Positions 7,420 through 14,591 of a stretch of DNA of 33,947 bases are shown here, one piece after another. The translations under genes and the position numbers were made by a program. The notes below the pieces were generated by a model. The model made no database searches and was not told the origin of the DNA. It saw nothing but the letters and a program-made list of their open reading frames with translations. Within the stretch, counting starts at the first letter, position 1; the number at the start of each line of letters is the position of its first letter. Origin of the DNA: a virus; IMG/VR virus record IMGVR_UViG_3300030419_006406, positions 1 to 33,947 of that record; one strand, 5' to 3'.

Positions 7420-7696
7420 TTTTTACCTCTTTCTCCCATTTGTTCTCGTTGATGCCATGGATACAATACTCCAGCAGCGCCTTATACGAATCTTCCGTTT
7501 CAATTTTTGCTAAAGGAGGGCTCCAACATGTGGGCATTTTATTACCGTCAACAACCAGGGTTTCCTTATGTCCCTTTTTACCTCTTGTTTTAATCAGGGA
7601 CAAGTCTAATTCTTTATCCGGGAATTGTTTTTTAAGATCCTCCAAAAACCGCTTCTCGTTGGTGGCTTTTGAAGTCTTCGGGGTTTTTTTACTCAC
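7406..7696 (-). CDS. Small basic hypothetical protein
   Basis: This 96-aa protein has a lysine-rich N-terminal part (residues 1-50) and a more ordered second half with GNKMPTCWSPPLAKI and a helix ending EYCIHGINENKWEKEV. The start codon is GTG at 7696, with GAGG 8 nt upstream, 3 nt after the uvsX stop. It overlaps the exonuclease start by 14 nt. It sits between the recombinase and exonuclease genes, so a DNA-related accessory role is possible, but no family is recognised. Confidence 0.65.
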   Translation of the reverse strand: MSKKTPKTSKATNEKRFLEDLKKQFPDKELDLSLIKTRGKKGHKETLVVDGNKMPTCWSPPLAKIETEDSYKALLEYCIHGINENKWEKEVKNGKK

Positions 7697-7699
7697 AGG

Positions 7700-8812
7700 T
7701 CAACCCTCGATATCGTAATATTCGTTTGCGTCGCCTTCGCGTTTATCAAACTTAAGGATAACTTCTTCATCCATAATCTGCAAGATCCTTGCTCGGAATT
7801 TTTCGTCTTGGATCTTCTCCTTCCATTTGGAAGGTTGAAACTTCACCGACTCTCCATCCCCCATGTCCAGGGTATACCAAGCCCCAGATGATTTCATGCG
7901 GTTTGAACCTTTGACTGCTTCAAACCAACTCTCCTCATCCTGAATCCCGATGTCGTCTCCCCAGAGAATCTTAAATGTGCATTGCCTGCCTTGAGTTCCA
8001 AAACGACTCTTCTTTAGTGTCGCTTTAACCTCTGAGCCAACACGGAAACCACGGTCGTCCGTGATATAGGATGCCTTCGATTTTCTCCCGGTGAGCCATA
8101 CTCTAAGAGAATAAGCGTAAATCATTGCTTTTCCTCCAGGCGTCATGTAAGGTTCCACCATTGCTTCGGACGGGCTTCTCGTAATATTTGTCTTGAGTTG
8201 GTTTAAGACCAAAAATGTTGATTGACTGTTAGCGATTGGTACTGTTAGTTTACTCATGCCCTTAGCCAAGATTCTAGCTTTGACTGCCATGGAAGACAGT
8301 GGGTTAAAGTCCCCTTCAATGTCGCTCACGGCAGGCGTTAGAGCCAAAGAATCCCAAATGAACAACATCTGAGTTTCGTTGTTACCCAAGAGATCTTCGA
8401 TTGTCTCCAATACAAATTCTACCGATTGTGCCTGCACATATAACAACGTACTCAGATCACACCCCGCCTTTTCTAAAAAGCCCGGGTCAATTGCTGATTC
8501 CGAATCAAAATATACAACATCAATGCCCATCTTCTGAGCGTTGGCTGCAATTTGCGCGGCCATATAACTTTTCCCTGAGGCCTCAAGGCCTGCGATCTCA
8601 ACAACTTTACCAACGGGGATGCCAGATAACTTCCCACGGCAAATAATCGAGTCCAACCATCGGGATCCCGTCGGGATCCATTCTTTTACTTCTGTTGGGT
8701 TACTCTCCTGCAAACTATGCGCGACAGCCATTCCGGCTTTCTTGTTAATTATACTGCGCATCTCGCTTATAGAAAGTTTACCAGTTTTTGTTTTTTTACG
8801 TGCGCTTGACAT
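7700..8812 (-). CDS. uvsX: UvsX/RecA-like recombinase
   Basis: This 370-aa protein has the RecA core. Walker A is GLEASGKS (75-82), the catalytic Glu lies in VYFDSESAIDP (E105), and LFIWDSLALTP is Walker B. VLNQLKTNI is the Q-containing motif before loop L2, and MTPGGKAMIYAYSLRVWL closes the core. It would form filaments on single-stranded DNA, drive strand exchange and support recombination-dependent replication together with the gp32-like protein directly upstream. The start has a strong GAGGAG ribosome site just after the intergenic hairpin. The C-terminus is acidic. Length and motifs fit phage UvsX/RecA proteins. No UvsY or UvsW mediator is in the window. Confidence 0.9.
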   Translation of the reverse strand: MSSARKKTKTGKLSISEMRSIINKKAGMAVAHSLQESNPTEVKEWIPTGSRWLDSIICRGKLSGIPVGKVVEIAGLEASGKSYMAAQIAANAQKMGIDVVYFDSESAIDPGFLEKAGCDLSTLLYVQAQSVEFVLETIEDLLGNNETQMLFIWDSLALTPAVSDIEGDFNPLSSMAVKARILAKGMSKLTVPIANSQSTFLVLNQLKTNITRSPSEAMVEPYMTPGGKAMIYAYSLRVWLTGRKSKASYITDDRGFRVGSEVKATLKKSRFGTQGRQCTFKILWGDDIGIQDEESWFEAVKGSNRMKSSGAWYTLDMGDGESVKFQPSKWKEKIQDEKFRARILQIMDEEVILKFDKREGDANEYYDIEG

Positions 8813-8838
8813 TCTACTCCTCTAGTTATTCATCAAGT

Positions 8839-8882
8839 GGGGGCACCGTCCGTACTCGGAGGAATGTTTGGACGGCGCCCCC
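8839..8882 (-). other. GC-rich hairpin between the gp32-like gene and uvsX
   Basis: A 13-bp stem (one G-U pair on the minus-strand RNA) has arms at 8839-8851 and 8870-8882 and an 18-nt loop. No U tract follows on the minus strand, so it is a poor terminator. It is more likely an mRNA stabiliser, processing site or attenuator that sets gp32 above UvsX. The loop contains UCCUC, complementary to part of the uvsX ribosome site. Confidence 0.75.
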
Positions 8883-8905
8883 TTTACTTTAGGTCCAGTT
8901 AAAAA

Positions 8906-9667
8906 CTAGGATCCTAAAAGGTCATTAAAGGCCGCGTCGACCTCTGATACGTCTGAGTTTGTATCACTTGTTTTGCCGTATTTGGCCTCTTCAACAGAGT
9001 TCTCCTCTGCATCTGTGCCTCCAGCAAGATACTCTTCCAAAATTAGGCCGACCTGTTCAGGCGTTTTACGCTCAAAGAGGTCATTAAATTCTGGAATTGA
9101 TGCCAGGAGCGTTTCCGCATGTCCAGTATCTTCCACCAGGGCAGTTGATTTGCGTCTAGGGGTGATCTTGGTTTGTGGAAAAGAAGCTCCTGCTGGCTTG
9201 CCGTAATGGATGACAAGATCTGTCCCCTCTTCGGGATCTGTAATATCTCCATACTCCGGATTTAAAACCAAGCTCAACAGCTTTTCATAAGCCATCTTGC
9301 CGTAGCCCCAAATCTTAACTCCTTGGCCTTCCTCACCTCGAACAAGCACTGGAGAAAAGAAACGTTGACGAGCCATGAGATTTTTAGCCATCTTAATGCT
9401 GTCATCGGTGCCCTCGTTGAAAAGTTCGCGGACGAAAGAATCAAGAGGGTCATCCTCGCCAAAGTTTTTCTTTGGACTTAAGAACCCAGGGTTGTCCCCC
9501 AGATTATAGTGAAACCAGAAATCCTTGAACGGATCCCCGTCAGCAGTAGGGAGGATACGAATTGTTTGCTCCCCATCCTTTGGACGCCAGAAGACAGAAT
9601 CGCCTCCTCCGCCTCTATTTTGCAATTTAGAGAGTTTGCTTCTCATTTTATTCAGGTCAATGCCCAT
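8906..9667 (-). CDS. gp32-like single-stranded DNA-binding protein
   Basis: This 253-aa protein matches the T4 gp32 layout. A basic N-terminal cooperativity segment (LNKMRSKLSKL, the LAST-type motif) is followed by a glycine linker and an OB core with VFWRPKDGEQTIRILP, FWFHYNLG and RQRFFSPVLV. A conserved stretch GVKIWGYGKMAYEKL comes next. The tail after residue 215 is acidic with Ser/Asp runs and ends AAFNDLLGS, as expected for partner docking. There is no cysteine in the protein, so the zinc site of T4 gp32 is absent. The ribosome site AAAGGAG is strong. A GC-rich hairpin follows the stop, fitting a need for high expression. Confidence 0.88.
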   Translation of the reverse strand: MGIDLNKMRSKLSKLQNRGGGGDSVFWRPKDGEQTIRILPTADGDPFKDFWFHYNLGDNPGFLSPKKNFGEDDPLDSFVRELFNEGTDDSIKMAKNLMARQRFFSPVLVRGEEGQGVKIWGYGKMAYEKLLSLVLNPEYGDITDPEEGTDLVIHYGKPAGASFPQTKITPRRKSTALVEDTGHAETLLASIPEFNDLFERKTPEQVGLILEEYLAGGTDAEENSVEEAKYGKTSDTNSDVSEVDAAFNDLLGS

Positions 9668-9689
9668 AATTAAACTCCTTTGTTTAAAG

Positions 9690-10367
9690 TTAAAGTGACG
9701 AATTTTTCACTTTACTGATTGTGTTAAGAATTTGTTCTTGAACACCTAGCACGGAACTTTGAAGAAGTTCCATTTTGTCGTGCTCTTCGAGCATACCATA
9801 AAAACTATGGCTTGTCAAGCCCTGAACAAGGGCTTCTGCAAGATTTTTTTGATCTCGTACAAACTTATCTGCGACCGATTGAACGGTTACAGTGTTTGAT
9901 TCGACAACAAAAAGATCTGGTTGTTGCGAGGGAGCCTGAACTGTTTTCTCAGCCTCCTCGCTGTCTACATAGAGATTGCATTCCTCACGGGAAAGAAACT
10001 CATTTTTAGTAGCCTCTAAAGTTAGACCAGTCTTGGTCCTACGAATGTTTCGGGCCTCCAATTTTGAAATGCCCAATACATCCTTGGCAAACTGTTCCGA
10101 GGTGTAAAGCCTGTTATTACCAGGATAACGCCACAGCAGTGAATGCTTCACACAGCCGGCAAGTACCAGTGTATAACGCTGATTCTTGCGAACAGCCTCA
10201 AAACTTTCACCCTTTACGAGTTCACCATATTTAAAAAGCTGAGATGAGTACGGTTTAAAATTTCTTGCTGCACGCATCGCCTTTTGTTTGGTGGGGTAAG
10301 ATTTTCTGCCTCCAAAAGGATTGACAAAAATCCATTTCCCGCTACGTTGAGATTTTTCTACTCTCAT
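9690..10367 (-). CDS. Hypothetical protein at the head of the gp32 unit
   Basis: This 225-aa protein is the first gene after a strong sigma70 promoter, with a leader of about 57 nt and a GGAG site. The N-terminus (KSQRSGKWIFVNPFGGRKSY, then basic KQKAMRAARNFKP) looks like a small nucleic-acid-binding beta unit plus helix. The middle has LYTSEQFAKDVLGISKLEARNI, like a helix-turn-helix or domain-recognition region. The C-terminal third is long helix (VADKFVRDQKNLAEALVQGL, QEQILNTISKVK). It may regulate or assist replication, but no family is recognised, and this suggestion rests on position and charge only. Confidence 0.7.
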   Translation of the reverse strand: MRVEKSQRSGKWIFVNPFGGRKSYPTKQKAMRAARNFKPYSSQLFKYGELVKGESFEAVRKNQRYTLVLAGCVKHSLLWRYPGNNRLYTSEQFAKDVLGISKLEARNIRRTKTGLTLEATKNEFLSREECNLYVDSEEAEKTVQAPSQQPDLFVVESNTVTVQSVADKFVRDQKNLAEALVQGLTSHSFYGMLEEHDKMELLQSSVLGVQEQILNTISKVKNSSL

Positions 10368-10430
10368 TTAAAAGTTCTCCTTTCTAAGAAATAAAGACAA
10401 AACAACAAATATCTTATTTTGCCTATTCGT

Positions 10431-10459
10431 AGAATAACACATTAAATTATTTTTGTCAA
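10431..10459 (-). promoter_or_regulatory. Strong sigma70-type promoter before the gp32/uvsX unit
   Basis: On the minus strand -35 TTGACA (10459-10454) and -10 TATTCT (10436-10431) are 17 nt apart in an AT-rich spacer. As at the second promoter, the TGA within TTGACA is the stop codon of the upstream gene, here the WYL_2-like one. The expected start near 10424 gives a leader of about 57 nt. Confidence 0.78.
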
Positions 10460-10722
10460 GACAAAAGTTCATTTTTCCCAACAAAAAATTCTTGAACTTC
10501 ACCTATGACAGTTCCCCAGTTGAAAACCCTGAAGCCTGTCTCAAGTTCCCAAACAACTTCGCACTTTTCCTGAAGTTTTCTTGGCTTTGTTGAATCCTTG
10601 ATTTTAGAATCGACGAAAGCCTTTGGCAAATCTGAGACCTTAACAAACTTCATGATTCTCTGATCGCCGTTCTTTTTTACAAACTTTCCTTGGAAAGCCT
10701 TTATTGATTTTTTCTCTGACAT
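10456..10722 (-). CDS. Small WYL_2/DUF2693-like protein
   Basis: This 88-aa protein has the pattern of the small SH3-like WYL_2 (DUF2693) domain of T4-type phages. It shows FVKKNGDQRIMKFVKV (the 'x-KKDG-x-R-x-M' strand pair) and, after a lysine-rich link, CEVVWELETGFRVFNWGTVIGEV. The C-terminal 'W-x-x-x-x-G-F-R-x-F-N-W' signature is distinctive. WYL-related domains bind ligands or nucleic acids in regulators; the role of the lone phage version is not settled. It follows the FtsZ-like gene by 3 nt. Its TGA stop lies inside the -35 box of the next promoter. The family call is moderately sure. Confidence 0.65.
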   Translation of the reverse strand: MSEKKSIKAFQGKFVKKNGDQRIMKFVKVSDLPKAFVDSKIKDSTKPRKLQEKCEVVWELETGFRVFNWGTVIGEVQEFFVGKNELLS

Positions 10723-10725
10723 TTT

Positions 10726-11568
10726 TTATCCTTCTTGTATTTCCGAGCTTAGTGCAAGCGTATAAACATAATCTTGTTCGTAATTTGTTGAGTAGATGCC
10801 GTAACTTGCTTTTATGCCCTCTTGATTGTTTTCTTTAAGCTGGGCCTTTATCTTTTTCAGAAGGCCCTTTTCTGAATCCAATCGTTCTTTATTAATACCA
10901 TAATAGTATCTTATTTCACGGGTTTTGTCAAGAGTAAAAAAATAACTTAGATCCCTTTCAAATTGTCCGTAACCAATTGTGGCTATGCGCGCAGTCTCTG
11001 GCGGGTCAGAAAAGGTATCTGTCACTGAATCAATGTGATTGTAGACGTTGATCATATGCAATGTAGAAACAATGGCTTCATAAGCTGCTTGACTCTGCTG
11101 TGCTAATGGCGCGTGTTCAACCAGGTGTTCAATATTTAATAAGTCAACCAAGAAAATCCTATCAAAGACAGCGGATCTGGTGTATTCTTGCAGAACATTG
11201 AAGGCAATCCTGTTTGTCATTTGAGAGAGGTTTGAAAAATATTCCATATCTTGCTTTATATATAAGATGCTTATATGGCAGTTCTTTTTCTTTACATTCT
11301 CTAAGATTCTCAGTGTTGCGGCGGAAATCTCTTCAGAGCCATCCACGATAAATAAAACTTCTCCAGAACAATTCTTAAAAAAGTTTTTCATGCTTGGGCA
11401 CTTTGCTTCATATTCCTCTGGGTTTGCCTGCTTTGGAAAATCATAAACCCCATTCTTCTTAAGGCCCTTTAAGCCTAATCCGATTTTATATATGTTGTAC
11501 TGATCGTAAGACGCAAAATGATCTGCGATAGCACAACCAGTCTTCCCTAATCCGATAATCGTTTCCAT
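10726..11568 (-). CDS. Putative degenerate FtsZ/tubulin-like protein
   Basis: This 280-aa protein reads like an FtsZ/TubZ GTPase domain in strand and helix order. It begins IIGLGKTGCAIADHF (G6, G8, G11), like the first loop of FtsZ/CetZ proteins. EVLFIVDGSEEISAATLRIL (about 70-89) sits where the tubulin signature GGGTGTGA should be, but the glycine run is gone. CHISILYIKQ, a helix with NRIAFNVLQE, DRIFLVDLLNIEHL and later TARIATIGYGQFERDL match the order of the FtsZ strand, the 'R-x-x-N-A' helix, the 'D-x-x-I-x-x-x-N' strand and the 'A-x-x-G-x-G' strand. If correct, it may have lost GTP hydrolysis. It lies in the replication operon. This is an inference from pattern, and other Rossmann-like folds remain possible. 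Confidence 0.45.
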   Translation of the reverse strand: METIIGLGKTGCAIADHFASYDQYNIYKIGLGLKGLKKNGVYDFPKQANPEEYEAKCPSMKNFFKNCSGEVLFIVDGSEEISAATLRILENVKKKNCHISILYIKQDMEYFSNLSQMTNRIAFNVLQEYTRSAVFDRIFLVDLLNIEHLVEHAPLAQQSQAAYEAIVSTLHMINVYNHIDSVTDTFSDPPETARIATIGYGQFERDLSYFFTLDKTREIRYYYGINKERLDSEKGLLKKIKAQLKENNQEGIKASYGIYSTNYEQDYVYTLALSSEIQEG

Positions 11569-11569
11569 T

Positions 11570-11881
11570 TTATTCTTCTACAGATAGCAAGATAACCTTA
11601 TCAACAAAGGCGCCTTTCTCGTCAGACTTGGCACTCATACATTCAATCAGTTCATCTTGCGTATAGCCAAATGCATCGACTATCGCACTAAACACTTCAA
11701 AAATGTCTGCTAATTCTTCGAGAGTCGAGTCTTTAATAAACTCGTTGGTTTCTTCCTTTAATTTTTGTTTTAACAGCTCTTTGTACTCATCCTCATCAGC
11801 GTACCTAACAGTAAAGGTTTTACCTTCTGCAGTCAGGATGCCTGGAATCTTATCTCTTACTAATTTATTGTATACTTTCAT
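11570..11881 (-). CDS. MazG/HisE-like NTP or phosphoribosyl-ATP pyrophosphohydrolase
   Basis: This 103-aa all-alpha protein begins YNKLVRDKIPGIL, the hallmark of a HisE-like family common in phages and plasmids. It carries the metal-binding pairs EExxE (43-47) and ExxD (56-59, in LEELADIFEVF) of the MazG superfamily. It likely hydrolyses a nucleoside triphosphate or related nucleotide to the monophosphate, either cleaning the dNTP pool or tuning ppGpp-type signals. The true substrate cannot be read from sequence. It overlaps the DNA polymerase gene by 4 nt (ATGA) and is followed within 1 nt by the FtsZ-like gene. Confidence 0.8.
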   Translation of the reverse strand: MKVYNKLVRDKIPGILTAEGKTFTVRYADEDEYKELLKQKLKEETNEFIKDSTLEELADIFEVFSAIVDAFGYTQDELIECMSAKSDEKGAFVDKVILLSVEE

Positions 11882-13062
11882 ATTTTTAACCTCTTCATAT
11901 CTCCAAAATTTTTACCTGCTGATATATTCACTTTAAAGCTCCCTAGTTCTGTATCTGAAAAGATCTTTTTAACCTCGGGAATCATATATCGTTCATCGTC
12001 GCAAAAATCAATTACAAGACTGTCGTGAATAGAAAAACTTATGCTTGATTTTTTATCTTTTAAAAATTCGTGCACCTTAATCATTCTCCTCAAAAACAAA
12101 TCACTAGTTGTACTTTGTATTATATAATTCAAGGCGTGATGTTTATCAGCAGCAATAATTCTACCATAAAACGTATGTATTTGTTCACCGTCCCAGTGTT
12201 TTTTTAGGACGGAATCGCGATCATAAGTCTTGTTGGATTTGCTGTCTTTTGACTCTGGGTTGTAAAGCCAGGCGAACACCCTCTTCTTTGCTTCGTCTCT
12301 TGTCATCTTACCACCATACACATGCTTGGCATTCCAATTATGAATGTCCTCTAGAGGCTGTTCTTTATCGGACAGAGCTAGAAGGGTGCGAAGTTCTGCT
12401 GCGTTAAAGTCAAACTCCACGAACCAGTCATTATTTGGCTTTATCACTTTTCTATACTCTTTTGCCAAAGTTAAAATAGGAAAGCTGTGCTTTTTTGTGG
12501 TGAGCCGGCCAGTCTTTGTGCCAAATACATCATATTTTATGTAGGGTGAAGTCTTCTGGATCTTATCTTTTATTTGTCTTACCTTGAAATCATAAATCTT
12601 TTTATTCATCGGAGTTAAATCGATCTTAAGTTTCTGAAATGAAATATCATTTATAACCGATTGCAAAGATAAGAGAAAGTCATAATTTGAAGGCCTCTCA
12701 TATTTGTCAAAAACATGTTCTGTGATTCTGTTTTTAACATCACAAAAGTCTAGAAGAAATCTTTCAGGAACTAAATCAAAAAAGCAGTTCTCATTTAAAT
12801 CGACCTTTGCTTCCTTGAAGGATCTCATAAAAGCTCTGAGCTTGTTTGAAACGTCTTCCCACTGCTCCTTTAGCAGGTCTGGGCAAGCGGCCCCAGGATT
12901 ATCCGTACCACAGTAGAGATTAGCAAAGTCGATATCTTGTCCAGCCAGATAGCCGGCGAAAGACCAAGTTCTAGTGAGACTGTCAGAAAGTTCCTTATGA
13001 ATTTGTCCATTATGATATACTCCTACGCACTCTTTTTTATCGTCTAAAGTCTGAAATAGCAA
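11878..13062 (-). CDS. Short family A DNA polymerase without exonuclease domain
   Basis: This 394-aa protein covers only a Pol I-type polymerase domain. TGRLTTKKHSFPIL corresponds to the TGRLSS region. Motif A is EFDFNAAELR (D218, E223). Motif B is RDEAKKRVFAWLYNP (R255, K259, F263, Y267). LNYIIQSTTSDL precedes motif C, SIHDSLVIDF (H346, D347). Motif C ends HDS rather than HDE, and motif B has FAWLYN in place of FGxxYG. Both catalytic aspartates remain. No 3'-5' exonuclease domain fits in the roughly 160 residues upstream, so proofreading would need another gene. The start is TTG at 13062 with a weak GAGAAG site, so the exact N-terminus is uncertain. It follows the last structural gene. Confidence 0.85.
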   Translation of the reverse strand: MLFQTLDDKKECVGVYHNGQIHKELSDSLTRTWSFAGYLAGQDIDFANLYCGTDNPGAACPDLLKEQWEDVSNKLRAFMRSFKEAKVDLNENCFFDLVPERFLLDFCDVKNRITEHVFDKYERPSNYDFLLSLQSVINDISFQKLKIDLTPMNKKIYDFKVRQIKDKIQKTSPYIKYDVFGTKTGRLTTKKHSFPILTLAKEYRKVIKPNNDWFVEFDFNAAELRTLLALSDKEQPLEDIHNWNAKHVYGGKMTRDEAKKRVFAWLYNPESKDSKSNKTYDRDSVLKKHWDGEQIHTFYGRIIAADKHHALNYIIQSTTSDLFLRRMIKVHEFLKDKKSSISFSIHDSLVIDFCDDERYMIPEVKKIFSDTELGSFKVNISAGKNFGDMKRLKI

Positions 13063-13073
13063 TATCTTCTCTT

Positions 13074-14591
13074 TTAATCTTGAATCCCAAGCGTGGCAGC
13101 GGCTTGCGTGACCGTTTGTTCCACGCCAGACAATGCCATCCTCATTTGTTCGAATTCTTTGATTTGAGCCTCAATGGCTGCAATAGCCATATCAATTTTT
13201 GGAGGTGGCGCAAGGCCAGCGATTATTAAAGGAATAAGACCTCTGAGATCTTTTGGCGGGGCCATCTGGATTGAAAGATTTACATCTCTGCATCTTTCAT
13301 AATCTTGACAGAACCTCAAATCTAGGTTTTTGGATTTTAACATCTTAACCACATTATTAATATACTCCATTGCGCGGATTTTGTCAAGCGATTTCATAAT
13401 TTTTTTACCGTTCAGTACGAATTTATCATATTCTTTTGTTTCAATTTTTAAGTTCTCTTCCTTAAGCCTCATTCGAAAGCAAAGCTCCATCCAGTAATCC
13501 ATTTGATATCTATTTCTTACCTGTGGATAAGTTATTTCTTCTCTTTGTATATATGTTTTTGATAGTTTTGTGTGTCTGCAAGAGAGATTGTCAAATTTCA
13601 TAACTCTTGGTTGCTCTTCAATAAACTGAGTGTACATATCGAACATTTTTCGCCTAAGTTCGATGGCATCTGAGAGGTATGTCTTCTCGTAATAAGCATC
13701 AAACAGATTTGAGCAGCCGCCAGGGTTGTATACCAAACCGTATTTTGGTATCATTTTAAAAGACGCATCCATTATTTGTGAATCAGATTTCTTCTGCTTG
13801 CGACCTTCCTCTATTTGAGTCTGAGTAGGGTAGACATATTTGACCCAATAATCTTGCATCTGCTTTGACGAAACATCAGCCACAAGTCTCCAGGGTACAA
13901 ATTTATCGACCATAAAACCAAACTTTATCGCTGAATTTCTATAAAAATCAAAATTAGGATCAGTAATCCATGTGGTAGCATTAGAACTATCCGAGGGGTC
14001 CAGCTGGTCTAATTCGATCATTAAACCTGTTGACAGCGGGTTGAAAAGCGGAGATTTTATGAACCCTGTTTTAGTCATAACCATTTCCTGGCCGAATTCA
14101 TCATAAAATTGCCTAAACATAATCACAAAATCATCAAAATCTAATATCATTTTATTCCGGCCGGCCTGTGATAAGAATATATTTTTGAATATCTCAAAAA
14201 CAATCGTTGTATATCCATCATAAATTTTTTGTGGATTTTGATATGCCTCTTTTGGCTCTAGTTTAATAATTTTTTGTGAACCGGATTTTCTTAATCTGCC
14301 CATAGAGTTTGCTTTTGCAAAATGTCTTTTCAAATCACTAAAAGCGTCTGCGACGAAATTTAGCGCAAAATGTGCTTGAGTTGCTTCTAGTTGTTTCACT
14401 GTGAGAACCTTTTCTAACCCTATATGGTCCAATGTCTTATTTCTCAACATAACAGCGTTTTGCGCTTGGTCTACACGGCCGTAGTTCATCACATCATACG
14501 TCAAATCAATCGGCTTGGCGCCTCTTGTGGGGTACCCTGAGTCTTTCAAAGCTTTGTTGAAAATAAAATCATCTTGTGGATTATACGGCAT
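13074..14591 (-). CDS. Virion structural protein candidate, unknown family
   Basis: This 505-aa protein is the last gene of the structural module. It has no recognised domain. It is mixed alpha/beta with many aromatic residues (PNFDFYRNSAIKFGFMVDKF, CSNLFDAYYEKTYL, RYQMDYWMELCF). A short Pro/hydrophobic segment LIPLIIAGLAPPPKIDM precedes a C-terminal helix (IEAQIKEFEQMRMALSGVEQ). It shares a 1-nt overlap (TAATG) with the 1110-aa baseplate candidate upstream, so the two are co-translated. By position it may be a baseplate wedge or hub component. No enzymatic motif is visible. Confidence 0.6.
   Translation of the reverse strand: MPYNPQDDFIFNKALKDSGYPTRGAKPIDLTYDVMNYGRVDQAQNAVMLRNKTLDHIGLEKVLTVKQLEATQAHFALNFVADAFSDLKRHFAKANSMGRLRKSGSQKIIKLEPKEAYQNPQKIYDGYTTIVFEIFKNIFLSQAGRNKMILDFDDFVIMFRQFYDEFGQEMVMTKTGFIKSPLFNPLSTGLMIELDQLDPSDSSNATTWITDPNFDFYRNSAIKFGFMVDKFVPWRLVADVSSKQMQDYWVKYVYPTQTQIEEGRKQKKSDSQIMDASFKMIPKYGLVYNPGGCSNLFDAYYEKTYLSDAIELRRKMFDMYTQFIEEQPRVMKFDNLSCRHTKLSKTYIQREEITYPQVRNRYQMDYWMELCFRMRLKEENLKIETKEYDKFVLNGKKIMKSLDKIRAMEYINNVVKMLKSKNLDLRFCQDYERCRDVNLSIQMAPPKDLRGLIPLIIAGLAPPPKIDMAIAAIEAQIKEFEQMRMALSGVEQTVTQAAATLGIQD

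Noticed and set aside
7697-7712. TTGACC near the uvsX stop as a third -35 box
   Set aside because: No -10-like hexamer lies 16-18 nt downstream; the sequence serves as the spacer between GAGG and the GTG start.
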